This document shows positions 46,905 through 57,785 of a DNA stretch of 64,000 bases, piece after piece. The notes beneath the pieces were generated by a model. It did not search any database. It had not been told where the DNA came from and worked only from the letters and a program-made list of their open reading frames with translations. Every line of letters begins with the position of its first letter. Within the stretch, counting starts at the first letter, position 1. This DNA comes from Microplitis mediator (lineage: Eukaryota; Arthropoda; Insecta; Hymenoptera; Braconidae). The stretch spans positions 5,603,879 to 5,667,878 of the forward strand of contig NC_079977.1 of the NCBI RefSeq assembly GCF_029852145.1, in the 5' to 3' direction. A program made the translations under genes and the position numbers.

Positions 46905-46916
46905 ATGGCGGGAAGA
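46905..46916 (+). CDS. possible first coding exon (MAGR) of an unknown gene
   Basis: AAAATGGCGGGAAGA followed at once by GTGAGTAAA reads as a start codon in a strong context, four codons (Met-Ala-Gly-Arg), then a good 5' splice site. It lies about 410 bases after the initiator-like site of the CpG-rich block at 46.37-46.56 kb, so the interval would be 5' UTR. Possible cryptic signals within that UTR include GTAAAATAA at 46544. No second exon can be recognised downstream, where the sequence is occupied by transposons, so the product is unknown. The same ATGGCGG word is also a YY1/Pho-type site, which could explain it without coding. RNA data would settle this. Confidence 0.3.
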
Positions 46917-46984
46917 GTGAGTAAATTCAAAAAAAATTTTTTTATTTTTAGCTGAAACAGTATTGAGTAATTACGGAATTACTA

Positions 46985-47384
46985 ACTATCCTACAGATAG
47001 CAGACAATTAAAAATTTAAAAATTTTTTTTTCAACCATTTAATTATGAATGTGAATATAGCAGACATCAGACAAATTTAAAATTAGAAAGAAATAGAGTA
47101 AATAATTAAAAAAATAATATTTAAAAAAAAATTCGCTTAGTAATGTTTTAATTTTTTAAATGCGCATTTTTTTTAAATTTTATTTTTTGAATTATTTATT
47201 CTATTTATTTATATTTTTAAATTCGTCTGATGTCTGCTACATTCACACTCATAATTTGTTTAAAAAAAAAAAAAAACTACAAATATGCACGTATAGAAAA
47301 TTTAAAAAACTATTAGTGCAATTTTTTCTTTTTAAATTATCGTTTTTAAAAAAATTACTAGACGTCGGCTAACTTTAGTGTCAT
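46985..47384 (-). mobile_element. family A MITE copy A16 with 8-bp TSD, split by A'
   Basis: The decayed left tip ACTATCCTACAGATAGC and right tip CGGCTAACTTTAGTGTCAT are bracketed by AATTACTA at 46977-46984 and 47385-47392. An A' element occupies its middle. Confidence 0.8.
47045..47252. mobile_element. family A' MITE nested in A16
   Basis: Runs from ATGAATGTGAATATAGC to CTACATTCACACTCAT, with long inverted arms (CAGACATCAGACAAATT and its inverse). A 70-codon frame across its right end is AT-driven. Confidence 0.85.
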
Positions 47385-47524
47385 AATTACTATGATGACT
47401 TTCGTTAATTTATTCCATATTCAACCATTTATTTAATTTCTTTGAAAAATTAAATTTCAAATTCTCCCGCGTGTTTTAAAAGGCGCTCTTTTCAAAATGG
47501 CGATATTTTAAACAAAAATTTTAC

Positions 47525-50500
47525 ATGACCCTGAAGTTAGCAGACAGACGACATTTTTTAACTTCAGCAACGAATATCTCGATAATGAAAGTCGATCCAA
47601 AAGAGTATAAGCGCGCAAATTGTTCGTATTTGAAAGCTCTATCTGAGGCTAGTGTCAGTTTTGGTTTTACATGAACCACTGGTTTATTATGATCAAAATA
47701 AATTTTTAGCTAGTTCTCCTAGCACTAAATTACTTTGAAATAACTAGAAAATTCATAATTTCATTCATTACGTATATATCTAGCAGAGGATTTTTTTTTT
47801 TTTCGAAATTTAAATTTTACTTTCAGCATGGGATAATTAGTCAATAAATTATTTAATCGACAAAAAAAAAAAACCTCTTCCTTGTTTTGCTCAAATCTAG
47901 AAGAGGTTTATTATATATACAATTTTGACCAACAGATTTATTGTTATAAATAAAAATATTTTTTTTAATGTCTTTGGAAGAGCATGTGAAGTTGAATAAT
48001 TATCAATATTAAAAAAATTAATATTCCTCTTTTTAATTAATCTGTAATCTAAGTGAGTTTATTTTTATTTATTTTTTTTTTCAGCTGTAGTAAAAAATAT
48101 CCTTATTTAAATATTAAATTTATTGCACGACTCATAATGCGAAGCATTAGGGAGTGCTTTACGATCGAAAATTTTTATTCGCCTCCTTTCTACAACTATT
48201 TCTGTTAGTATCGTCTTATTAGTGAACAGAAACATCTCACATGATGCACCAATTTACAGACAATGTAATAAAGATTATTTCTGCGATTTTCAAAAACAAA
48301 TTCAGTGCAATAGAAACGAGAAAATCATTAAAATAAACTAAAATATTTTCCCGTCAAGCAGTAAAAAAATTTTGTAGCTTGAAAACACAATATCTCGAAA
48401 AAGAATCCATAATTTAACTCCATTTTTTTTTTAAATGACTCGTTTTGCCCTAGAAGGATTTGCTTTCGAAAATGGCTATCTAACTTTGTGTTATGCAATT
48501 GTAATTAATAAAAAATTAAATCGCATTTTTCTTTAATTTTAGCCTAAAAAATATGTGTGGACATTCGTCTTAACAAGTGCGCATGCGTGGTATTTTTTTT
48601 CTAATACTATCACCCAGTGTGCCTGCGCCATACTTTTAACCGATTCATTTGGCGCGGGTATTTCGAAAATAAAAATATAAAAAATTGAGATTAGACGAAT
48701 AAATAAATAAATAAAAATAATAAATAAACAAGTGAAAAATAAATATAGAAAAAAAAAAGTAAAATTTTTCACCGATCGTACGGCGAAAAATTTCGGAATT
48801 TTTTACGTTTGAAATTTATTATTTTTTTTTTTTTTATTTTAAATAAAATTATTTTTTTTATCATTTTTATATAAATAAATAACATTTGTACTTCAAATTT
48901 TATTTATTTTTATTTTTTTTATTTTGCCTGCGACATTACCCTTTCGGAATATTTTAATGTTTACGATCAAATAAGCATTATGAGTCGTGCACTTTTGGAT
49001 TTTCCAAACTTTTTTAATCTGCATTTAGTTTATAATTAATAGGTAAATTCATAAAATATTTCCTTCTATATCTATTTCTACATATTTATAACCATATACA
49101 AATCATTTTATTTCAATTAATACATCTTAAAATAATAAATAATCATAGTTTTATCGGAGCAAGTAAAAATAAATAGCATAAATTAAAAAAATCAAACATT
49201 CTTTTTACACTAATGCAAAAAATTAAAGGAGCAGAAAAATTTTGTAAATTTTTTAGTGATTTTCGGAAGGCTGTAACTTGGTGAAAAATGATCGTATCGA
49301 GATTTTAGAAAAAGCATTTTGTAGCTTAAAATCTCTAGTTTTGGTGCATTTTTTTCAAAATTTTTTAAAAGCTCCGGTTATTGCGCAAACATGAGAAATA
49401 CCGCGAGACAAAAAATTTCTAAATTTTTTTTTTTTTTCCGAAGAGCTCACGGACCGCGGAAAAATTCTTTCAACTAAACAAATGCATAGCTCGTTTAGCA
49501 AATTTATTCAGCTTCAATTTGATTTTTTCTTTAACCTCGTAGGACGTTTTGTCGCAGAGATATCAGCCTTCAAACAGAAAATGATCCTTTTGGCTTTGAT
49601 CATCGATATTTCAGGTACCAATGATCGCACAGAAAGTTAAAGGGCGGCGTTGAAAACTTGAATAAATTCCCTACAAGACCCTGTCATCATTTTTTGGAAA
49701 CAAAAATTTTTTTAATTTTTAACATCCATTAGAAGTAAGTACAAAAAAATGATTTTCTTTTGGTTTTTTAGTAAATCAACCGCTACTCGGCAAATATCGA
49801 TAAAAAAAATAATGTTGGCAGGGACTTTTTTAGCTTAATGTACCCCCAAGACCTCTGTAAATTTTTAAATTGATCCATCGAACCGTTTTTTTGGAATCAT
49901 CGATCAAAGTTTTGCTAAGCAATTAAAGAAGCAAGTTTTGTTCCTTTAATTGTGTAATCATAATCAAAATTAAAAAATTATTTTTTTTTAATTTTCTCAA
50001 ATTTTTGCATTGGTGACTCAGCAAATGCAAAGAAATGACAACAAATATAAAAAATTTCCAAAAAATGTCAAAAAAAATCGAAGAAAAAAAAAAAATTGAA
50101 ACTTTTTTTTTTGTGTTCTAAATTTTTTTTTTTGACATTTGCCGAGTAGCGGTTGATTTACTAAAAAACCAAAAGAAAATCATTTTTTTGTACTTACTTC
50201 TAATGGATGTTAAAAATTAAAAAAATTTTTGTTTCCAAAAAATGATGACAGGGTCTTGTAGGGAATTTATTCAAGTTTTCAACGCCGCCCTTTAACTTTC
50301 TGTGCGATCATTGGTACCTGAAATATCGATGATCAAAGCCAAAAGGATCATTTTCTGTTTGAAGGCTGATATCTCTGCGACAAAACGTCCTACGAGGTTA
50401 AAGAAAAAATCAAATTGAAGCTGAATAAATTTGCTAAACGAGCTATGCATTTGTTTAGTTGAAAGAATTTTTCCGCGGTCCGTGAGCTCTTCGGAAAAAA

Positions 50501-51528
50501 AAAAAAAATTTAGAAATTTTTTGTCTCGCGGTATTTCTCATGTTTGCGCAATAACCGGAGCTTTTAAAAAATTTTGAAAAAAATGCACCAAAACTAGAGA
50601 TTTTAAGCTACAAAATGCTTTTTCTAAAATCTCGATACGATCATTTTTCACCAAGTTACAGCCTTCTGAAAATCACTAAAAAATTTACAAAATTTTTCTG
50701 CTCCTTTAATTTTTTGCATTAGTGTAAAAAGAATGTTTGATTTTTTTAATTTATGCTATTTATTTTTACTTGCTCCGATAAAACTATGATTATTTATTAT
50801 TTTAAGATGTATTAATTGAAAAAAAATGATTTGTATATGGTTATAAATATGTAGAAATAGATATAGAAGGAAATATTTTATGAATTTACCTATTAATTAT
50901 AAACTAAATGCAGATTAAAATAAATTTAATATTTAAATAAGGATATTTTTTACTACAGCTGAAAAAAAAAATAAATAAAAATAAACTCACTTAGATTACA
51001 GATTAATTAAAAAGAGGAATATTAATTTTTTTAATATTGATAATTATTCAACTTCACATGCTCTTCCAAAGACATTAAAAAAAATATTTTTATTTATAAC
51101 AATAAATCTGTTGGTCAAAATTGTATATATAATAAACCTCTTCTAGATTTGAGCAAAACAAGGAAGAGGTTTTTTTTTTTTGTCGATTAAATAATTTATT
51201 GACTAATTATCCCATGCTGAAAGTAAAATTTAAATTTCGAAAAAAAAAAAAATCCTCTGCTAGATATATACGTAATGAATGAAATTATGAATTTTCTAGT
51301 TATTTCAAAGTAATTTAGTGCTAGGAGAACTAGCTAAAAATTTATTTTGATCATAATAAACCAGTGGTTCATGTAAAACCAAAACTGACACTAGCCTCAG
51401 ATAGAGCTTTCAAATACGAACAATTTGCGCGCTTATACTCTTTTGGATCGACTTTCATTATCGAGATATTCGTTGCTGAAGTTAAAAAATGTCGTCTGTC
51501 TGCTAACTTCAGGGTCATAAATTTTACA
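47525..51528. mobile_element. giant foldback element (4.0 kb) with family A tips
   Basis: The left end ATGACCCTGAAGTTAGCAG and the right end, its exact inverse, carry family A tips. AAATTTTAC is duplicated at 47516-47524 and 51529-51537. The arms are inverted copies of about 1.39 kb: left 47525-49795 once the insert at 48125-49013 is removed, right 50137-51528. They are nearly identical by eye; a visible difference is CGGAAGG versus CAGAAGG. The 341-bp centre (49796-50136) is not symmetric and encodes nothing. No transposase is present, so it must be moved in trans. Long inverted repeats with a 9-bp duplication suit a Mutator-like element; hAT (8 bp) is the alternative. Confidence 0.9.
48125..49013. 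mobile_element. 889-bp insert in one foldback arm, Helentron-like candidate
   Basis: The right arm of the foldback gives the empty site, TTTATT/TTAATCTG. The insert starts GCACGACTCATAATGC at its left edge. The inverse GCATTATGAGTCGTGC lies about 23 bases inside its right edge. A T-rich target with at most a one- to three-base duplication, plus an asymmetric (terminal versus subterminal) inverted pair, is what I would expect of a Helentron-associated element. A TIR transposon with a degraded end is possible. There is no coding capacity: a 77-codon frame at 48539-48772 is AT-driven. Confidence 0.6.
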
Positions 51529-51770
51529 CGATTAATTTGTTTGAAAATCATATATTTACTTACAAATATAATTAAGTTGGTTTTGATCAATATTTAAATT
51601 TTCGAATGATATCTTTTGGAATTCCGGGCCTTTTTTTGGGTTACTGAGTTTCCTAATTAGTTTCGACAATTATAGGAGTTGGTTTCACAGAAAATTCTGA
51701 ATAAATAGACGTATGAGTTGATTTTGATCAATATTAAAATTCTTTTGTATATGTATATATCAAAAGATAA

Positions 51771-52165
51771 TGAGTGTGAATGTAGCTGACAATTTGAATT
51801 TTTTTAATGATTCTGAAGTTAAAAGACAATTAAAAATTTTCAAATTTTTTTTTTCTACAAATAAATTACAAAAAAAAAAAAAAAAAACCATATACATGTG
51901 TAGAAAATTTACAAAACTACAGGTGCAATTTTTTAAAATATATTTTTTTTTAATGGATCGTTTTTGAAAAAAATTCAAAAATTATTAGACCTCGGCTAAT
52001 TTCAGTATCATATTTCGAATTTTTGAATAAATAAATAAAAATTAAATGCGTATTTAAATATTTAAAAAATCAGTACGCGCATTTTTTTAAATTCATTATT
52101 TCAATTAATTAATTTCTTTACTTAAAATTTATGAATTGTCTCATGTCTGCTATATTTACACTCAT
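51771..52165. mobile_element. family A' MITE split by A17
   Basis: The left tip ATGAGTGTGAATGTAGC and right tip TGCTATATTTACACTCAT are both present. The right half matches the fragment at 44.8 kb (AATCAGTACGCGCATT). Confidence 0.75.
51807..52011 (-). mobile_element. family A MITE copy A17, nested in A'
   Basis: Runs from ATGATTCTGAAGTTAAAAG to CTCGGCTAATTTCAGTATCAT (last 16: TAATTTCAGTATCAT). The TSD is no longer readable. Confidence 0.75.
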
Positions 52166-52330
52166 CAAACGATAATTTTTTTTTGAATTTCGAGTTTTTT
52201 CTGAGATTACTGGGACTCTTGAGGCCTAATTAGTTCCCACAATTTCAGGACCATATTACTTAGTAGTAATCTAATAAAATCATGTGACAAAATTTTCACC
52301 ATGAAGACCAATACAATATTCAAATTGTTA

Positions 52331-52530
52331 CACAGTAAAAAATTTTCGGAGTGAACGCGCATTAAATCCGGAGTGAATGGGAAGCCGATGACTGTTTATT
52401 TATTTAATCTCTTGAAATTTACTCCAAAAAGAAGTTTATTTTAATATTAAAACTTCGAACCAGAGTGAATGCGGATTTAAATAAAATCCAAACCACTCCG
52501 CTGTGAAGGAAAACTTCGAATTCACTCCCG
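52331..52530. mobile_element. family C fragment C3
   Basis: Intact left tip CACAGTAAAAAATTTTCGG after TA (52329-52330). The body has TTTAATCTCTTGAAATTTAC and GGAGTGAATGCGG words. The right tip is lost after AATTCACTCCCG. Confidence 0.7.
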
Positions 52531-53385
52531 ATTAGTTATTGTATAGAAAACTTATAAAAACATAAATTACTATTCAAATTAAAATGATTAGAAATAGAGA
52601 TATAACTTGAGTAAATAACCAATGGAGCCATGACTTTTATAAATGAAAATAATTTATAAATTTGAAATATCAAGCGGCTGCATAATGTCAGCATGTTATC
52701 GACAGCATTGCGCTTTGGTTGATTATGCAATCGGTATGCGAATAAGAGACGAGCTATCCAGTGATCAGTGAGATACACAATGCATAATAATAGTATATTC
52801 AATGACAATGTCACATATGTTCATGACAACAGCTTCATTAAACTCGATCAATCGGTGCTGGTCCAGTTCATATTGTATACGTATATATACATTAGCGATT
52901 GCTCAATTAACTTGGCCACGAGCTTTTAAACTCAATAGTAAAAGCAGTAACAGCAACAATACATTGTCATCAGTTATATATTATTGTCCTCACGAGTATT
53001 ATCTGCGCGTGTCGAGGGCGTCAGTAAATGCCCGGAGAAGTTATGCAACGAGGTCAGACGCGGCTGGCGTGTCTACCACATTCGCTTTTCAAGCCTGGAA
53101 GACTCGGAGACTACAAGCGCGAGGTCATCAGTTTAGTTTCCATGTTACATATTATATATATATTTTTATTTTATAAGAATATAAATAGGCGAGAAACGAC
53201 ATCTTTGTATTTTACTTGTTTATAATGTTCATATATGTATAAAATATATGGATGCTTATATATTTTTAGTATTCATGGATATCAACTCTTATATAGATTT
53301 TTTATGAGATTATAAGTTTCAAAAATACTAAATCACTTTAGCTGACCCATAAAATTTATATATTTTTTAAAAATGTCTGTATATA
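52531..53385. other. unique DNA with a GC-richer stretch
   Basis: Bases 52670-53115 are less AT-rich. A 124-codon frame (52802-53176) and a 65-codon frame (53028-53225) overlap on the same strand, and neither shows a domain. No confident gene. Confidence 0.3.
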
Positions 53386-54635
53386 TATTAGACTGTGCCA
53401 AATAAAATTGATTATTTTTTTCGGCCGCATATGAAAATTATATTGAATGTAACATGGAAAATTGGGTGCCAAGTTGGGCACAACTCAATTACAAAACGCG
53501 CGCTCGTTTAAATAAAATTTCCCATTTAAATAACATGGGAAAAATTATCTTCTAACTGAAATTTTATAACTCGTTGACGGATCAATAAATTGACGTGACC
53601 GTAACATATTTTTGTAGAGAATCGAATGCTCTACGAAAAAGGTCTCTTATAATTTTTTGATAAATCTAACCGTTCAAAAGTTATTTTTTTACGAAAATTT
53701 CAGTTTTTTTCCCAGATAATTAATTTGTACAACCTGTAATTTTTTAACTGAGATTAAAAAATTATTAAATGACATATTTTGATTGTAAAAAAAATGGTCT
53801 ATAAGAAATATCCTGTGACATTTTGCGATCCGACTGATAGTTTTGCTGCAAAAAAAATTCGTTCCAAAAAGATTCCAAAAAAGTTCCGCATGTAAAACTT
53901 CTAAACATGAGACAGATTAGAACTTCGAGTAGAACTTTTTTGGAACGTTAGTAATTTCTATGGTAAAAAAATAAGTTTTTATGAGCGAATTTAGAGTCAA
54001 AAAAGCACGTTCTTGGAAATTTTTTAGAATCTTATATGGACATTCCAAAAAAGTTCCATAATCACCAATTTTGACCTTTTTCAGAAGCTAAAAAAGACGT
54101 TCTAAAAACGTTCAAAAATGGTCCGAAAATCATAACTTCACAACCTATTATAGAACTAAAATAGACGTTCCAAAAACATTCCAAAAAAGTTCCGGAATCA
54201 CCACTTTCAACTTTTTTATGAACTAAAAAAGGCGTTCCAAAAACTTTCCAAAATCATTTCTTTTACATCTTTTATATAATAAAGACGTTCTAGAAATATG
54301 CCAAAATAGTTCAAAAATCACTACTTTTGAATTTTTTATAGAACTAAAAAAAACGTCCGTAAAAAAATTCAAAAAATTTCCACGTCCTTTTTTGACTCTA
54401 AATTCGCTCATAAAAACTTTTTTTTACCATAAAAATTCCTAACGTTCCAAAAAAGTTCCATTCGAAGTTCTAATCTGTCTTATGTTTAGAAGTTCTACAT
54501 GCGGAACTTTTTTGGAATCTTTTTGGAACGAATTTTTTTTACACGGGAACTTGGCACCCAATTTTTTCATGTTACATTCAATGTAATTTTCATATGCGAC
54601 CGAAAAATATCAATTTTATTTGGCAGTCTAATATA
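53386..54635. mobile_element. family G element with ~95-bp TIRs, carrying H2a
   Basis: The left TTAGACTGTGCCAAATAAAA and the inverted right TTAGACTGCCAAATAAAATT begin arms of about 95 bp that include GCATATGAAAATTA and TTGGGTGCCAAGTT. The left arm continues into unique sequence. The right arm is met directly by the end of H2a at 54547. Confidence 0.8.
53846..54547. mobile_element. family H2 element H2a (about 700 bp)
   Basis: The right end TTTTTTTTTACACGGG is intact. The left end GCTGCAAAAAAAATTCGTTCC is decayed (last 14: AAAAATTCGTTCC). The arms share GTTCCGCATGT, AACTTCTAAACAT and GATTAGAACTTCGAGT. The interior repeats CGTTCCAAAAA/TTTTTGGAACG many times. Confidence 0.75.
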
Positions 54636-55638
54636 TACATATGAAATCTTTCTAAAAATCTATGCGTCTCGACCTCATTTCCTCAAATTTATGATAATAT
54701 ATATGTATATTTTTTCCGAAAAAAATATCAGTACCCAGGATATCATACCCGCCACCTGACATTAAAAAAAAACCGTTGATGTCATAGGTATTGACGTTCC
54801 AATAAATTTTTTACATCCCTTATTACTCACACATTTGATAATATCGTACCGCAAATTCACACATACACATAATTTATATAGATAAGAGTTTGCGTATATC
54901 GACACCGTGAAATTGACAGATGCTCCCTACACAGGAGGATAAAATGACGATAATAATCGTTTATTAAGTTGCCATTAAACCTGCACTAGGGTCTTGTCCT
55001 TCATCAGGCGCATTATACCCACCCAACTCACCACATACCATTCATTTATTTATAACCCGTATGCTGTTCATACCATATCCATATACTTATCCATGAGTTC
55101 GCTCTTCGACATTTGCAATAAAAAAAAAAATATATATATATTTATTAATTCAATACGTAATTATAGCTTCCTTTTCCTTTACTAAAAAAGTTACCCGCTT
55201 AATAAAAAGTTTCCCCAAATATTTTTATCGGATCTGATCAATTATAAATTACAAAACTGTAATTTTAAAATAATAAAAAAAATTTTATTGCCCAATTATT
55301 TTATTAATTAATAAGTTAATTTGAACGTTAAATAGTTGATTTAACAGCTGTCTCATTTTGAAACTTAGTAAGACCAAGTTTTTATTTTTTAAAAAATTTT
55401 TATTGCTAAAAAAATTTTTTGTTATTAAAAAAAAAAGTCATTCTTTATATCAAAAACATTTTGATGATAAAATCATAGAATTTTAAGCAAAAAGACATCA
55501 TAGAATTTAGAATAAAAAATATATATATATATATATATATGAGTATTTAAACTATTGATTGATATTTTTTTGATCACTAGAAATAAAAATTTTAAAAGAC
55601 GTTAGTATTTTTCAAGTGAATAATAAACGAGTTGACTA
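54636..55638. other. unique AT-rich DNA
   Basis: No gene or bounded repeat. A short (AT)n run lies at about 55519-55540. Confidence 0.35.
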
Positions 55639-55934
55639 CACGGTAAAAAATTTGCGAAGTAAACGCGGATTAAATTCAGAGTGAATACGGAGCGGATTAT
55701 TTTTTATTCATTTAATCCCCTCAGAGTGAAATTCACTCCGAGGGGAGTTTAATTTAAAAGTCTAGATCGGAATTAATGCGAAGTAAAATAAAATATCCAT
55801 CTCTGCGATATCACTTCTGAAAAAAACTTCATATGTGGGTTTTTTTTCAAAACTCCAGAGCTTCTTGACGGAGGGAATTAAAGTTGAATTAAAATTTATA
55901 TTCACTCAAAATTTACTCCCAACTTTTTACAGCG
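55639..55934. mobile_element. family C element C4 (296 bp)
   Basis: After TA (55637-55638), starts CACGGTAAAAAATTTGCG and ends CCCAACTTTTTACAGCG. The middle has the TTTAATCCCCTCAGAGTG and CACTCCGAGGGGAG palindrome. Confidence 0.8.
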
Positions 55935-56007
55935 AGTATTTTTTAAGAGAATAAATCAGCTGACTAATGACATCCTCATTGACCATTTTGAAAATTTTTA
56001 TCAACCA

Positions 56008-56490
56008 CCCGTAAAAAAATTTTGTTCCAAAAAAGTTCCATAAAAGTTTGACATGTAGAAGTTCTAAACTTAAAGCAGATTAGAACTTCGAGTGGAACTT
56101 TTGTAATTTTGATAGTAATAAAAAAATTTATCTCGGACTTTATAAGAGCGAATTTTGAGTAAAAAAAGAACGTTTTTAAAACATAGTTTTACTACATTTT
56201 ACCCCCGTTCCGTAAAAGTTCCCATTAGAAACCAATAGCTCCATAAGAATAAAAAAACTTTCATAAAAAGTTCAAAGTTTGCGATTTTTGAACTTTTTCG
56301 AAACGAGTATAAAATGTAGTAAAAATATGTCTTAAAAACGTTCATTTTTGACTCAAAATTCGCCTACATAAAGAACTAGATAAATTTTTTTTTACCATAA
56401 AAATTAAAGTTCTACTAGAAGTTCTAATCTGTCTCAATTTTGTAAGTTTCCCATGTCGAATTTTTTCGGAACGAATTTTTTCTACACGGG
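56008..56490. mobile_element. family H2 element H2b (483 bp)
   Basis: Starts CCCGTAAAAAAATTTTGTTC and ends AATTTTTTCTACACGGG. CA flanks both sides, where sister copies have TA. It shares GATTAGAACTTCGAGTGG with H2a, and GTTCCATAAAAG-type words. Confidence 0.8.
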
Positions 56491-57046
56491 CATCAAATGA
56501 AGGGGGTAATTTAAAATACCCTACCCGGTGATTATCTTTTAAATTTAAATTTAAATAAATCATTGCGTATTGTAGCGTAGTTCTGTGGTGTTAATTAAAG
56601 AAATGAATTCGAAATATAACTCATTAATTGAGAAATCCAATCAAGTATAAGATTATCACACGAGAGAGTACGAGTTAAAGTCGTCATAATTTGAGATACA
56701 TGCAACAGCACAGAACGTGAATTAATATCTCGCTTGCAGGCTTACTTGGATCATGCAAGCGTATAATGCACGGCAGTCACGACCACCTTGACGAAGAAGG
56801 TACTGACCTACATAGAACCAGATCCTACATACACTTATTCATACATATAAATATATGTATGTATATGGTATGTACACTTGCTCTGGCTTTCTTCACGTCT
56901 TCTGGTCAATTACGCCGAGACTTTCACTCTGAAAAAAAGTTAATCTACATAACACGCCAACGGAATTTATATTCTATATAAAAATTATATTGTTATTGTT
57001 ATTATTATGCCTTATATAATTTTATGTGAATTAAAACATATTTATA
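56491..57046. other. unique DNA, no supported gene
   Basis: A 60-base patch at 56740-56799 is flanked by GCTTGCAG and GTACTG and has one open frame, so it could be read as a small exon. Nothing else supports that. Confidence 0.3.
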
Positions 57047-57683
57047 CCCGTGTAAAAAAAATTCATTCCAAAAATGTTCATGATAATGAACTTCAAAATT
57101 AAGACAATTCTGAACATTTTTGAAGTTGAACGTTTTTGGAATTTTGAAGAAATTATAAAGTCAAAAATTTTCAACTGAAAGGCTTTTCCTGCGCGTTTTT
57201 TTTTTTTTTTTGTTTGAGCAAAAATAATTTAATTTGACAATTTTTCAGGTTTGAAAAACAAAAAAAAAAGAATTAATTTTGAATTATGAACATTTTTGAC
57301 TCTTACTAAAATTAGAGGTATGGGGCAAAAAAAATAATTTGAAAAAATATTTATGAACATTTTTTGACTTTTATTAGAACTTTTTGGGAAGCTCAGTTTT
57401 TTTTACTTTTTTAATTGTTCAAAAGTAGTCCAAAAAATGAGTAATTGGAACTAATTATGAACTCATAAAATTGTCAATTCAAATAAATTTTGCTTAAAAA
57501 ATTTCAAAAAAATAAAATTGAAACCCGTATGAAAAGTCCACAGTAGTTGAAAATTTTTCACACTTCTAATTATTTTAAAGTTCCCAAAATTTTCAACTCA
57601 AAGTTCAGAATTGTCTGAATTTTTTAAGTTCACTGTCGGGAACATTTTTTGAAAAATTTTGGGACGATTTTTTTTTACACGGG
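57047..57683. mobile_element. family H2 element H2c (637 bp)
   Basis: Starts CCCGTGTAAAAAAAATTCAT and ends TTTTTTTTTACACGGG. TA is at 57045-57046 and 57684-57685. The interior has GAACATTTTTG and AAAGTTCAGAATTGTCTG with inverted partners. Confidence 0.85.
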
Positions 57684-57732
57684 TAGTAATAAAATTAATG
57701 TATAATAAACATTTTAGGATACTAAAATTAGC

Positions 57733-57785
57733 CATGATACTGAAGGTAGCCGACGTCTAATAATTTTTGATTTTTTTTTTTAAAC
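57733..57785 (+). mobile_element. family A MITE copy A18, cut by the LTR element
   Basis: Starts ATGATACTGAAGGTAGCC and follows the family consensus up to TTTTTAAAC, where the LTR begins. The missing remainder should lie beyond the window, after the second LTR. Confidence 0.75.

Noticed and set aside
48539..48772. 77-codon frame inside the 889-bp insert as a transposase remnant
   Set aside because: It is dominated by Phe/Ile/Leu/Tyr from AT-rich DNA, with no catalytic motif.
52802..53225. Overlapping 124- and 65-codon frames as a host exon
   Set aside because: Two frames compete, no domain or convincing splice pair is visible, and codon content follows base composition.
56740..56799. 60-base micro-exon between GCTTGCAG and GTACTG
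   Set aside because: The polypyrimidine tract is weak, it does not continue the MAGR frame, and no neighbouring exon supports it.
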